This document shows, piece by piece, positions 25,600 through 37,451 of a stretch of DNA of 64,000 nucleotides (position 1 is the stretch's first letter; each line of letters starts with the position of its first letter). Below the pieces are notes generated by a model. That model worked only from the letters and a program-made list of their open reading frames with translations, was not told the origin of the DNA and ran no database searches. Made by a program: the position numbers and the translations under genes. Source of the stretch: Spinellus fusiger (lineage: Eukaryota; Mucoromycota; Mucoromycetes; Mucorales; Phycomycetaceae); NCBI GenBank assembly GCA_025094145.1, contig JALLLS010000009.1:558001-622000 (forward strand). Direction: 5' to 3'.

Positions 25600-26640
25600 C
25601 ACTTGTATCAATTGTGAACATTGAGAAATGGGGTGAATACCTCAAGCAAAAGGGACAGGGTTTCGCAAGCTTTAACAAACTATTACTGCAGTGAAGGTTT
25701 GTCTCTGTTCAATCAAAATAACATTCAGCAAGAGAAAGAAGACCACGTTGAAGAAGAGTCAAGCACTATTAATAGAGATAATACTTCTATTCAATTTATT
25801 AGTGTTGATGGCGCCAGTGTTACTGGTAATAAACATGATGGTCTTGTTTCTGTTCTTAAAGCAAAGAAGAAGAAAAAGAGTTTAAAAATCTGCCTATCAT
25901 CTTCGCTATATACTTGAATAAAACAAGGTAAAGTCTAGATTTACAGTAGACAAAAGGCAACAGTTTGAGAAGATGATAAAGGGAGCGACCCAATGTCTAG
26001 AAGACTCAGTGTATAAAAAACTATTCTCATTACAAGAAGATCAAAGAAGAATATGAATTTATCAAGTAAAATTAACAAGCAGTAATCAGACAAAAGATTA
26101 GTAAGAAATTTGAAAAAGAAGTTTGGTGAGGATGTTATACTTGTTTTAGGTGATTGGTCAACCAGCAATGTGTAGTTCCAGGAGTCAATAAGAGGCAAAG
26201 AAATGTGGAGGCTACTTCGAAATAGATAAAATTATAGTTCTGCTGCTGAACGAGTTCAACACTTCCAGTTTGTCCCCTGAATGTGAAGTTTCAAAATTGG
26301 AAAGGCTTATAGTTGTGGAAAATCCAAGAGTGTATAGAACAAGTAAGATACTAAATATTAGGCGTCACAGTCCTTTAAGGTATTGTCTCTTATATCCAAA
26401 AGAAAAGAAGAGAGATTTAACTACAATTTCATATAAACAAGTGTTCAAACCGAAATTGTTTAAAGACCCCGCAATCAAGTATTGGTATTCAAAGACTCTA
26501 GAATCGAGATCTTGCTGTTGTTCTCTATTTTCATCCTATCCTGATTTCACTTTGAGAAATGGGCACTCCACCCGACAGGTTTATGTACAGCAGAAAAAAT
26601 AATAATAGCAATCATAAAAGAAAAGGTCCATACAAGGAAA
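25600..26640 (+). pseudogene. TnpB/Fanzor-like RuvC + zinc-finger protein, C-terminal part, multiply broken
   Basis: Plus strand, spread over shifted frames. Near 26130 it reads FGEDVILVLGDWSTSNV then a TAG; from about 26240 LLNEFNTSSLSPECEVSKLE and VVENPRVYRTSKI, i.e. the NEFxTSxxxPxC block that precedes the zinc ribbon (first Cys of CPxC already lost). Around 26500 the RuvC-III region reads L-stop-NRDLAVVLYFHPI: the Trp of WNRD is now TAG. The ending (NGHSTRQVYVQQKK) resembles the Arg-rich RP-type tail of this family. At least four stops or shifts are visible, so inactive. It belongs to a different lineage from the two short Fanzor-type elements (different motif spelling, longer arms). Confidence 0.6.
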
Positions 26641-26774
26641 ATAAGTCGAACAAAAAAGACTTTAGTCTTCCTTAGTTATCGTTGAGGATATCCACCGTGC
26701 AGGTAAATAATCAAAAAGCCAACCCATCGTTTAGAGATCATTCCGATCATGTCCATAAAAAATCAAAACGTCTA

Positions 26775-26885
26775 GTTTTTTTATCTGAATGGGTTTTCTA
26801 TTATTGTCTAATTCTAATTTCAGCTTGTCTAATTTGTTTTTTGTTTTTTGTCTTTTGCAATTGTCTCGTTTTTAGACTAAAAACT
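26775..26885 (+). repeat. Right terminal inverted repeat of the 3.6-kb element
   Basis: Reverse complement of 23256-23365; ends ctcgtttttagactaaaaac at about 26885. Confidence 0.85.
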
Positions 26886-29800
26886 ATACTGACGTAATAA
26901 GAATTATAAGCTATTTCTCAAATGGCTACATTTTCTGTCAGAAAAATAGTTACTATGCAATCTCATAGATGAAAAATAAATAAATAAATCAAAGCAGAAT
27001 AACATCTTTAGATATGTCTGTCATCATATAGGTGACTGGATATTCTACATTATTATTTTTTCCTTTCTCATTCAACCTTTGTAGGCATAGTAGTAAGCAC
27101 ATGGCAAATCTAGCACAATTCAAAGGGGGTAAAAAAAAAAAGTCCGTGCTCATAAGAGCTCCATCTGTCAAGTATTATGAAAAGCATCCTATTCACAAGC
27201 ACAGAACAGACATGAATACAGTGCTATAGACAGAATGAATAAAATAAGTTTAAATAATAAACACCTATTTCTCTACTGAAAAAAAGTAATTATACTCTAT
27301 AACAATAAAGTCACCTTCCTTATGCCTATGAATTGGACACTCATGTTAGTAAAAATAAGCCTGAGAAACTCTAACTTTTTAGAAATACACTTTGGAAGTC
27401 AACCTAAACATAGTGATTACTATATAAGGAGATAGTTCTTTTTGATTACCGGTACTTTATATGATTGGATTGAGAATGTCTTTTGTGTCACCTACTGTCT
27501 TTTCAGTTAGAAAATAAAGACTTTTTTGGAATTTACCCGAATCAAAAAAGGAAATATCGGAAGAGCGGAAGACAAATATAGATCTCCATGACAGTCTCTT
27601 TTTGGCTTAACAAAAAGTAAACCTTCTTTCTGTCATGCACTAGTTAACTATGATTGTAAAATGTAAAATAAGACAAAAAATGCTGAATGACTTGATAGTA
27701 ATATCATATACATTGTATTATAATCTTTAGTGGTGTTTTAATGGATAAGAAGGTATGGGGAGATCATGTGTTGATTTCAATGGAGGAGAGCATAAGCTTC
27801 TTTCAGGTGAGATACGTGCTGTAGGACGGCATCTGTATCTTAATAATAAAAGTAAAGAGATGTATTGCCTCCTATCAACATAAGCGCAATAAAAATAATA
27901 GAAAATATACGTTTACCCTCCCTGGATTTCTATTTAGACTATTAGGAAACGGATTTTCTCTCTCTTTCTCTCTTCCTACTCGTACGATGAGACACGGAGA
28001 AAGCATGCCTTTTTTAAGTGATGAGTAACTTTAGCTTATAAATCAGACAACGAATATGTATTCATCATTCATCATTTATGAGTGTACACCTTTCTATTGT
28101 ATGATTATTAGCAATAATCTGAATTCTATAACATTACTGATACTTCAATTGTATTCTTGCTTTGACTTATTAGTAGTCTATCATGTACGTTAGTTTTGTA
28201 AAACATTACACTTCAAATATTACTCCTTTACCTATCTAGTTGCCATGGATAATACGTGTAACATTCTTTTATTTTCTATAGCAATGAGCATTTTATTAAA
28301 CAAAATAATTCCTTAGTTAAATACTTATATACTGTACTGGCCCTTGATCAGATAATAATATCCTATTTTCTCAGCAAGATCTATATCTATAACTAATTAA
28401 CTATACCACTTGAAACAAAAAAGGTATCGCTGATTCTTCATTCGTATTAGCAAAAATAAAAGAAAGTATATCAGATAATAGATCTTCATGTGTATTAAAA
28501 AACATGAATGCTGATTTCTGGATATATTCTCTGATCATAAACATGTGTTGCATAATGTGTACAGTGCCATTGTTCATTCTATAATCAAAGACATCTATTT
28601 CATTATAATGAAATAAATAAAGAGCTCAATGTCTAGTCTATGTTTGAGGGTCTCTTCTTTACTTGATATGCTAGTCAAAATAATAAAATTGATTATATCC
28701 CTTCCTGTCATGAGTTTGCTCACATGGCCAAAGAGACACACAAAGAGCCAGTCAACCAGTGATTATAGGTCAATCCTTCTGCTATTTGTCTTAACAAGTA
28801 GATTTTGTCTTTGCTCTCGTTCATCTAGAATCTGTTGATATATCTCACTATTTTATAATATCCAAAATATTCTTCCTCCCATATGCAATCGTGCATTCAG
28901 ATTTAAATTTAACAACGAAATCACTTATCTGGGATACTCACTGGTCTTTGCAATAGATCTCATTTGTTCTCTCTGCTTGGAGCCTCTTGACATCAACTCC
29001 GCCGGCCTTTTTCTGATATCCACCCGCTACAAATCACCCAATCATACTCTTGGAGCCCTGGAACCAAGAGGACTCTTTCTGATTCTATTAAAATAAAGAA
29101 AAATGTGCTCATTGAGCAGTTTATTTATTTTCTTTATTGTTCTTTTTGTACCGAAGCCACTTTTTTACATATATTATTCGTCTCCTATGATTAAACCCAG
29201 CCAATATTACATATTAACTATTAAGTAGTAATTAGTAATTACACACTTCAATAGAAGAAAAGAAGGCCTTTCAAATACTCTTCTTCCTTTTATGTTCTCC
29301 TATAGATATTCATGGTTACTGACAATGCTATTTCTTTACTGTAAATAAAAAATATCAGAATTCTACATTTAATAGATATCGTCACTAGAAAAGGCCTCAA
29401 TAGAGAAGATAGGGCTACAATAAGCAATACAACACACTTATCCTTCTTTTTAATGCTCAATGCATTTGCTATCATAAGATTTACAGCTTTCTTTATCACT
29501 TGTATTTCTTATAGACTATTTTTTAATGGATACATCGATCTACCTACAGTACTAACAATGTGATCTTTTATACACTACCCTTCATAATCTTCTATTTTTT
29601 AAGTGTGTTCAGTCCACAGTCCACTACAACTTTATACTATTTAAACACATATTATTACAATCGTGGCTAGAACACTGCTTCTAACATGGACTGTACAAAG
29701 GCAGAAAACAAAAGCTGTCTTGGTTCACCCATGGTAAGAAAAAGGGCCCATTCAAAGTCAGTGATGCCCTTGAGTATGCATGCCTGTCTCCTCAGATAAC

Positions 29801-30464
29801 CCAAACAACCACAAAAGGCATTCTTGCAATGTGATGAGTTCACTTATTCAGCCTACTCGAAATCTGGGTAAGGTACCCGCCAATGTCGGCTATTCAATCT
29901 TTACATGTCTATTAGGTACAACACTATCGCATACTTGATTCTTTCCTTTGCTTCTTTGAACGCTTGAAATTCATAGCAGAACAAGAATGAGACCAATGTC
30001 TATTAGTCCAGAGCACTCTGTCTACTTTATACAACACGTAGATCTCTATTTGTTACACTAATCTTAGTATCAATCGAGAGCATGGCATCCCACTATCTGA
30101 GCTTAGGTTTAGGCCTATACCACAGATAGTAACTGTCTTGAAGCATTTAAAAATAGCCACACAATAGACTAATTTCATAAAAAGCTATTTGAGCAGTAAA
30201 CACTTGACAAAAGATTAAGCGTAGTTCAAGCAAAGCTAAAATTAGGAGAGCGTCTTGAGAAGGGGCAGATCAATAAATGTCGTACAGATACGCAATAAGA
30301 ATCCTATGTCTATCTCATTGCTAGTGCTTCCTCCTTGCCCCCTTTTTCTTCCTTTCCTTTCTGTCTAGCGCAGTGTCGTCGATTCTCTGTCCCCTTGTTC
30401 TTTAACCTTTATCCCACTTTCTTTCCTTCTCTTAACAGCCCATTCTTTTTTTTGATGCGTTTTG
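26886..30464. other. Gene desert of 3.6 kb
   Basis: AT-rich, dense stops in all frames. Small open frames (for example 27032-27229, LAQFKGGKKKKSVLIRAP) lack support. A slightly GC-richer patch at about 28970-29080 may be a degraded repeat. The last 150 bp (pyrimidine-rich, 30325-30460) is probably the leader/promoter of the next gene. No RNA gene recognised. Confidence 0.5.
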
Positions 30465-32324
30465 ATGCACTTATCAGATCATTATTTACCTTTCATTGTT
30501 GTTCTTATTATTTGGTCTTGGTCTAGTTCCGGTAAGAAATAAATAAAATGAGAATTTAGGATAACAATAACAATAAGAAACCTATTGTACGTTAGCGGCC
30601 TTGATTGAAAAGAACAATCATCATTTGTTATCTGCAGGTAAGACAAAGTGCCCAATGTCCATTGGTATTTTCATTTTCTATATCTCCTATTGTCCTTGTA
30701 TCTTTGAAGTATTGACATAATTCCACCACCAGGCCACCCCACTCTACTCAACCACACTAATCCACATACCAAAAGCAGTCTCTTTGCCACCCCCTCCTCC
30801 TCTCATATTGGACATCCAGTAACACGGGTAAGGTGCAGTACCTCGACTTACAATACAACTCTGCACCGCCATCGTACTTACCACGCACACCACTCTATCA
30901 CTCAAAAAACAACCGTCCGATGTTCAACCACAGTAGCATGGATCAACGCTACACCTACTACTGTATCCCATACATTGACTCATTCAAACCCCTCCCATGT
31001 GCCTGCAGACAATCGAGTATTGGCTCACTCTTTTACACACAGAATATACCCCATTATACCAACACCTCGTACTTCTCACTCAAAGCAGAAAGAATCATCC
31101 AAAGTGGCACACCAGGCTATGGTAGGAGATGCGACGCCGTGGATAGTGAAACCCACCCAATCACGGAACTCTCTGCATGCAAGTCATGCCGTCCTTAGAA
31201 GTACGCCCACCCATCAAACGCACGGCTCAATCAGTAAAGAGAACAGCAAACACGATCATAGTAGCAACAACAACAATGGCAGTGGCAGCAAAAGTGGAAG
31301 AATAGAAACTGCTAGGGAAACTTTTAAGGAGAAGATGACAAAGAACAGTAATAGAAAATACATCCATGTTGACAAGAGCAGTAGCAGCACCAAGAGCCGT
31401 GCTACTCCAACTGCTAAGAGTAGTACCACTTTAATCACCAAAAGTAGTACTACCAGGCGAGTCCACCAAGTTGCAGCCCCGCAATCCATTAATAATACAC
31501 AAAATACTACAAGCAACAGTATTCATCAACTCACAGGCAATGATAACAACAAAGACGCCCCTCTGTCAATGCATGATGGTAATGGCGGTGGTGTTAATAA
31601 TAGGAGCATTGCTACAGATACTGCAGATGGTGGAAATGATGGTAGAAATGATGGAAATGATGGAGACAGTGATAGAAATGATGGAGATAATGGAGACAGT
31701 GATGGAAATGATGGAGATAATGGAGACAGTGATGGAGACAGTGATGATAATGATGATGAAAACGATAGCTTGCCAGATGACTCTTCAAGCCCACCTTCCA
31801 CAACTACAACTTCCTCCGCATCATCTCCTAATGTACCAGATCCAAATACAAGTTCCGAAGAAAGTTCACAGTTGATTTCCGTCAACGGTAGTAGGAGCAA
31901 TAAAATTCTTGGACTGGGACTCGGTTTAGGCATTGGAGGTATTGCAGCCATCGGGCTTGCTGGTTTATTAGTCCATAACCATCGCAAAAAAGCAAACGGG
32001 GCCGATGAAGGTGTCATTGACAGCAATTCACCCGAAATGAATGTCCGTACACGCTGGAGACCCCAAAGTTTTATGGGCGTAGTGGCTTCTGCAGTAGCCA
32101 GGTTACCCCGGTCGCCCTCCACTCGTAGTAATACTTCCAGGGGAATGATAAAAGAAGGTAGCAGTGATTCTCCATCACAGACAGTTAGAACAGAAACAGG
32201 ATTCTCTGGACATGATGAACAGCCCACTCATGACTCTGTAAGATCGGTGGCATTACAACCCCCTTCTTTAGTAAGAGTAGAACAACCTGACAGTAGAATG
32301 AACTCCATTGATTTGCATGATTAG
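30465..32324 (+). CDS. Signal-peptide, Ser/Thr-rich single-pass membrane (surface) protein
   Basis: ATG at 30465 gives MHLSDHYLPFIVVLIIWSWS, a signal peptide; donor at 30532, acceptor at 30732 (201-nt intron) joins in phase to GHPTLLNHTNPHTKS. One long exon then runs to TAG at 32324, about 550 residues in all. The ectodomain is rich in Ser, Thr, Asn and His, with a Gly/Asn/Asp repeat (GNDGDNGDSD, 31625-31760) and an acidic patch, followed by one TM segment (LGLGLGLGIGGIAAIGLAGL, about 31910-31970) with basic stop-transfer (HNHRKK) and a cytoplasmic tail of about 115 residues. This is the plan of fungal cell-wall sensors or Skg6/Axl2/Mid2-like proteins. No named domain; role inferred only. The long open frame from 30975 has no ATG of its own, which supports the spliced start. 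Confidence 0.7.
31625..31760 (+). repeat. In-frame Gly-Asn-Asp minisatellite
   Basis: Units of type gatggagataatggagacagt are repeated, encoding DGDNGDS. In frame within the ectodomain of the surface protein; length is likely variable between strains. Confidence 0.85.
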
Positions 32325-34505
32325 AGAAGGATATCCCTGTTCTTTGTTGTATTAGGTCAATAGACTGATCCACTGTATTTTTTGTTAAATGCAAAGAGTA
32401 AACTTATTTATTTTATCCATTTCTACCCCTCTATTTACTTGTTGATATCAGCTCCCAGTGTCCATTGTTATTAACTTGCTTACTTTATGTTGTTGGTAAG
32501 AAATATAACTTCATTGAGTTGGAATTTACTATATTTCCATGTGCCCAATGTCTATGGACACCAGTTTGGCAAGAACACTTCTATTGTGTAGCGATATTGG
32601 TTGGTGATTCTATGTATTACAAATTAAATGCTTATTATATATTCGAATATTCCAAGTTTCACTGTTGCCATTGAATCTCTATACTACGAGAGAGACAGAT
32701 TTATACTTTTATTTTATACACCAAGGTAGGATTTTGTGAGTTTCTCATAGGAAAGTTCTCTATAAGAATAAAAGGAAACTATTTATATAAAATATAGATA
32801 CGTAAATATATGCTTGGGGGCCTCTTTATAATCATCAGTACTAGCACTAGTATTAAGTTTATTAATGACATCTATTAATGACATTAATTATATTAATAGT
32901 GTTTTAAATAATCTGCTATGATAATTCAATATGCATAAAATAGACATCTTTCTCTAGTATATTTTCACAGTTATGTCTGATCATTGGATTCAATTGATAT
33001 AATGAGAAATAGAAAGAAAGAAAAAATCACTAAGAATATCAAGGCAATATAACCCAACAATGTGTATTACCTGGACAAGAAAGAGAATCCGCATTATGAA
33101 GCCACCATAACAATATGAAATTATGTAGAGTATATAACGTTAATGAACTTCTCATAAACTTCAATTATTAGTATTGAAAAGAACATTATATCAAACAATA
33201 AAATAATAAATGCCTTCTTTGTTTTACACAATGAAAATTAACACACCTCCTTATGGTTTGCTGTAGGAAGAGTTAACATATCAATCTATCAATTATTGAC
33301 TCTACCATTCATCGGCAGACTCTTCATCGCCCCTTGAAGTCCACTAATTGAAAAGACAATGCCAGCTTGGATCACAAAAACAAGTAAAAAGTGTATAGCT
33401 CATTTGAATACACTAAATTCGATAGTGTTTTTGTAGTCTCCCCTTTTCTTTTTCTTTGATTTTCTTTTTATCTTGGCAAACATATTCATTCATGCTGAGC
33501 ATTCTATCCAACTTAAATATATAGTCAGTTATCCATTTACACAGACTTCTGTTGTTAATGAAGTAGTCACTAAAAACTATCTTGCCTGTTTATTTATATC
33601 AAAGAGATACGCAAAATAGCATAAATATTTACTTTATTTACTTTTTTAAAATAGCAAATAGGTGTAAGATAATAACTATGGATGTAATCTTTGGTCTTTA
33701 ATTGTATTTTCTTTTTCTTTTTCAGTTTTTCACACCTATGAAGAAATAGATCACTCCTTACTTACATGTCTCGAACAAACATTCAATACATAAACAATCT
33801 CTATCTATTATGGTATTATTATAAACTATTAGTATTCTAAAAGGACTTTATAGATTACTATTAAGATTTGACATCGTTTTTATGATATTAGCCACCTATT
33901 ATTTAATAACATTACAAGGCTGTGTTACTTTTTACATAGTTGCAAGGCTAATGCCTGCCTAAGTACCCAATGTTTTGTGATTAGGTCTAGATTAATATTC
34001 TAGATAAATTAATCTAGAATCTATCAAAACAATATTTTACTCCTTTAATTCCCTGAGGATATAATAAGAAAAGATTTAAAAAAGTATGCACATCAATAGA
34101 CAAGAAAATTTTATAAACAGGAATAACAAGGCCCTGATTCCGCTACATTGTTGTGTTCAGGTAGATGACACAGAGCTATGTAGAAGGTGCTAATCAGTAC
34201 CAAAATAGATAGAAAAGAGGGAATATGAATAGATTCTATAGATTCTAAAAATCGGCAAGACCATCTATTTCTATAGGATAAAACAACTAAAATAAATGTA
34301 ACTAAGATCTCATTCGAACACTTTATTGGTGTAAACATTGCTCGGACTCTAGGCAGATATATCTATACAGTGTCTACAGACTACTTCATTCTATGCAAAG
34401 TAAGTTCTGAAACTGTAACTTTAAGAATGATCTTTTTTACCTTAAGTTTATATTAGTTGAGAATAGATAGATATGTACTTTCTTTTTTTCTCTTAGTTTG
34501 AACAA
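32325..34505. other. Intergenic, AT-rich
   Basis: No supported gene. 32465-32674 is an open frame without motifs; the minus frame 34111-34338 is likewise unsupported. Palindromic tagattaatattctagataaattaatctaga near 33985-34020 could be a hairpin. Confidence 0.45.
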
Positions 34506-34751
34506 ATGTCGTCTTTATTGACTCGTGATTTACAACCTCATATTGCAAGAAAAAACAGAGTATCCAAATTCCAGAACTTTAAATTGCATCCATTTGCTTT
34601 TAATTCTTTAAAGGGTAAATGTTTGTGTTGGGTTTTGTTTTCTCAACAAAACAATGGTATTTATCATTATAGTTCTATTGAATTGAACATTTCTTTAAAC
34701 TTATTGAGAAATTATAATTTAAAATACACATACACATATTTTCATCTTTAG
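34506..34751 (+). CDS. Hypothetical small ORF
   Basis: ATG at 34506, 81 codons reading MSSLLTRDLQPHIARKNRVS and on to a stop at 34751. The first half is basic and looks coding; the second half may be intronic, since a gtaaat donor follows NSLKG and a ctttag acceptor lies at 34751. Nothing recognised. Could be a transposon relic. Confidence 0.25.
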   Translation: MSSLLTRDLQPHIARKNRVSKFQNFKLHPFAFNSLKGKCLCWVLFSQQNNGIYHYSSIELNISLNLLRNYNLKYTYTYFHL

Positions 34752-35832
34752 AATTCATTCAGTATTGACTCGTTGATTCATTGAAATGACTCTTTATATG
34801 GATTATTTAATGTACTTAAAACCAACATAATGTAATTTTTTAAAATAAAAAAGAAAATAAAAAGGGGAGGGGAGGGGAGGGGAGGGGAGGGGGGAGTCTA
34901 AGCCGACAGCGAGTAATCAATGATGAAATGCACTACATAAAAATATTAAATAGAGAAATAGTCATCAAGTAGAGTATTTGAGTCCAAATAAATATTTCAT
35001 AAAATAATAATAATAATAAATTCAGATTAGAACTGTCTTTTACAATAAAGTATTCGTCATGAAATGAGTATAGATGATGAGAAAAAAAAGGAGGATTGAA
35101 AAGATTTGATTTAAGACTAAACTAATTCTCTTTTTCTTTTGAGGGGGAGTTTTTTTTTAATAGAAATGATATCTGATACTGATAAAGATCCTTTAAAGTA
35201 TATCTTTATTGTTTGAATTGAGTCCCGTATGAAATAAACAGTAAAGGAGAGAAGTAGTAGTTATCAATAAAGTACTACAAACAGTGGTTGACTGATGGAT
35301 ACGACTTTTATAAGAAATTTAAATCAGTTACCTTTACTATTTAGATCTTCAAGAAATTCCCATAATAAAAGATTAATGATCAATGAGATAAAGGAGTAAG
35401 TATTATAATTGCCTTTTTTCTATTGAGTCTTAGAGACCAATTCAAACGTATTGTGTAATTATCATACACCTCTATCTTTAGCTGTTAAAATACGGAAGAA
35501 AGTCTATATACATTCATATTAATGACTATTTTCCTGAGATAAAATCAAGTTAATATCCTTAGCTTATCAACAAGTGAAAAAGACAAGAAAAAAAAACCAT
35601 GTATGCCTTTCTTATCTCTATCTTAGTTATTTATGTTAAAAAGCTTGTATAGATTATTATTTTTTACAAGTTTTCTTTTTTTTTCTTCTTTTTCTGCTTA
35701 TGATGATCATCTAAGCACTTTTTGTACAATAGAGTCTAATAAACAAAGATAGCAGACGGAATAAAATGGTGAGGAGATGCTAAAAAAGATCTAGCTAAAT
35801 AATACACACAGCAATGAAAAACACACTATCCA
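34752..35832. other. Intergenic with a G-rich satellite
   Basis: AT-rich apart from the (ggggA)n tract at 34864-34896. No genes seen; the right end is the 3' flank of the PC-esterase. Confidence 0.5.
34864..34896 (+). repeat. (GGGGA)n tract, six or seven G-runs
   Basis: ggggagggga... with six or more G4 runs in 33 bp: a potential G-quadruplex in an otherwise AT-rich region. Confidence 0.9.
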
Positions 35833-37451
35833 TTATGATCGACTTGTCTTTTTGGCAATCTCATGGAACAAGAGTCGATTCCAATCATCCACAGGTCCTA
35901 TACAATAGTATCATCAAGTTAGTTTGAGCTTATGAATTCTATCTCTATCTCTATCTCTACTATTTACCGGGTATACATGTATGAAGACAGTCTTTGTCTG
36001 GATGAGCATGAGTCTCACCACGTTTGTTGGCTGCATAGGCATTCAAGAATTGAAATCGACTGTCATCCTGCTCTATAATCCAGTCCTATACCAACACACA
36101 CCCCTATGAGTCTCATAGCTATAGAGTATCTACCCAAGATTACATATTTTTGGTGTTCTAACTTACTCTCCAAACAGTATCAAAAATCTCAAACATATGC
36201 CACTCGTACTCTCCAGGCTGCCCAGTAGGAGCCACTGGTACAGTTTGAGGTTTTGTATATTGAGAACATTTGGCATGTCCATAAGGTGTACTTCTAAACC
36301 ATACTGTTTGGTGTGGCTTGATAGTTTCCTTCAAGTGATTAAAGATGACTGACATTGCTTCCTTGAAAGCAACCAGTAACTCTGCTTCAGATCGATGAGG
36401 GCCCCACTTTAATCCGGGATGCCAGTGTGCAGCCTTAGAAGAGTAAAGGTCATATAGTAAGTGAGTTACAGTATTCAGTGACATTTATTCCCAACAACTT
36501 ACAGTGTTTATCACTATATAGTCAAAATCAGGTAGAGCATGGACCCTATACAACAACATCAGCCATCGTCACACCTCACCCCACTCGCTTTATGTTCTCG
36601 TTATTTACCAAGGAAAATTGTTTCCGATACCCATTTGATCTCCTTCATCTTCAAATGGTGCAATCAACTTAAAGTCATCGAGGCGTATCAGATAATCCGC
36701 TCTGATGTAAGCCATAGAGATTGGACTGTCTTCTGGTGTAGCCTTGTTGTATCTGCGTTGATAGGTTTTGGCTGATTTATCACCACCATTCACAGTGGCA
36801 CGGTTGGATGGAGAAGTCAGATGTGCTCCAATTAAACAGTTCAGACTTTCATATTGAAGTTGTGTAATAGAATCTCCAACAAATAAGAGTGGGTGTTTCG
36901 ACAGATGCTTTGAAAAGGCCTCGGAATCAAATGATAAGATAGAACAAGAGGAGGGCTGCCAGCTATAGTCAACCCTAACAGCCAAATGATTATGTCAGTG
37001 GCATGAGAACATAGAGTCTCACCATGGATACGGTTTTCGTTTCTTTCTCTCTTTCTACTTACAGGGATTTGGCACGCAGCAATTCCTTGGCACTATTTCG
37101 CATATAACATTTGTGTGGAAAGTGAGCAGGGCAAGTATAACCCACAGCCTTTTCGAGTGTCTTTTGAGTAAGATGCTCGATATCCAGGGGTCTATATTTC
37201 CATTCTCCATTATTATAGCTATCAACATCACAGAGTGTGCCATTGACAAACGAGGGGTCAACCATAGACTCGGATACAATAGTAGGAGGGTCTGTAGCAG
37301 AGACAGAGACAGGGACAGGGATGGTGGTAAGCTGTGGCTCGCTTATGTCTTCCTGCCAAGACCATAAGAAGATCCAGAATAACCCAACAGAAACAACTGC
37401 CAGTACAAACACCAGTCTGTTGTGCAGTTGAAGAAAGGCAGGGAAACCCAT
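35833..37451 (-). CDS. PC-esterase (TBL/PMR5-like SGNH acyl-esterase), type II membrane protein
   Basis: Right-to-left gene of about five exons. The most upstream in-frame ATG is at 37451 (MGFPAFLQLHNRLVFVLAVV); one signal-anchor near residues 10-30 places the catalytic domain in the lumen. LCDVDSYNNGEWKYR, DYSWQPSSCSIL and HPLLFVGDSITQLQYESLNC carry the conserved GDS nucleophile block (Ser of GDSIT). Further exons give HALPDFDYIVINT, HWHPGLKWG, and the last HPDKDCLHTC-IP then GPVDDWNRLLFHEI, the DxxH catalytic pair of the family (Asp-Cys-Leu-His). Stop TAA at 35833-35835. Such enzymes add or remove O-acetyl groups on wall polysaccharides; in zygomycetes chitosan or glucuronan is a possible substrate (inference). 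About 420 residues, normal size. Junctions keep frame (AKSL to VDYSW; NNFPW to VHALP). Confidence 0.88.

Larger units (their letters stand above)
23256..26885 (+). mobile_element. Decayed 3.6-kb element with ~110-bp terminal inverted repeats, carrying a TnpB/Fanzor-like gene and a nested mariner
   Basis: The left arm (about 23256-23365) starts ttttttagtctaaaaacgag and runs through aagctgaaattagaattag and aatagaaaacccattcagat. The right arm (about 26775-26885) is its reverse complement with a few mismatches and one extra 7-nt aaaaaca unit. Between them lie open fragments of one gene on the plus strand (left part near 23800-24110, right part 25600-26620), separated by an antisense Tc1/mariner relic (24450-25300). 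The long arms mark the outer borders of one insertion, later invaded by mariner. No clear target duplication was resolved: flanks read atatg and tatac. Confidence 0.75.

Noticed and set aside
31526..32227. Long minus-strand open frame (about 230 codons)
   Set aside because: Antisense to the Ser/Asp-rich surface protein; its Ser-Pro-Leu repeats mirror the GAT/GGA satellite and it has no splice or domain support.
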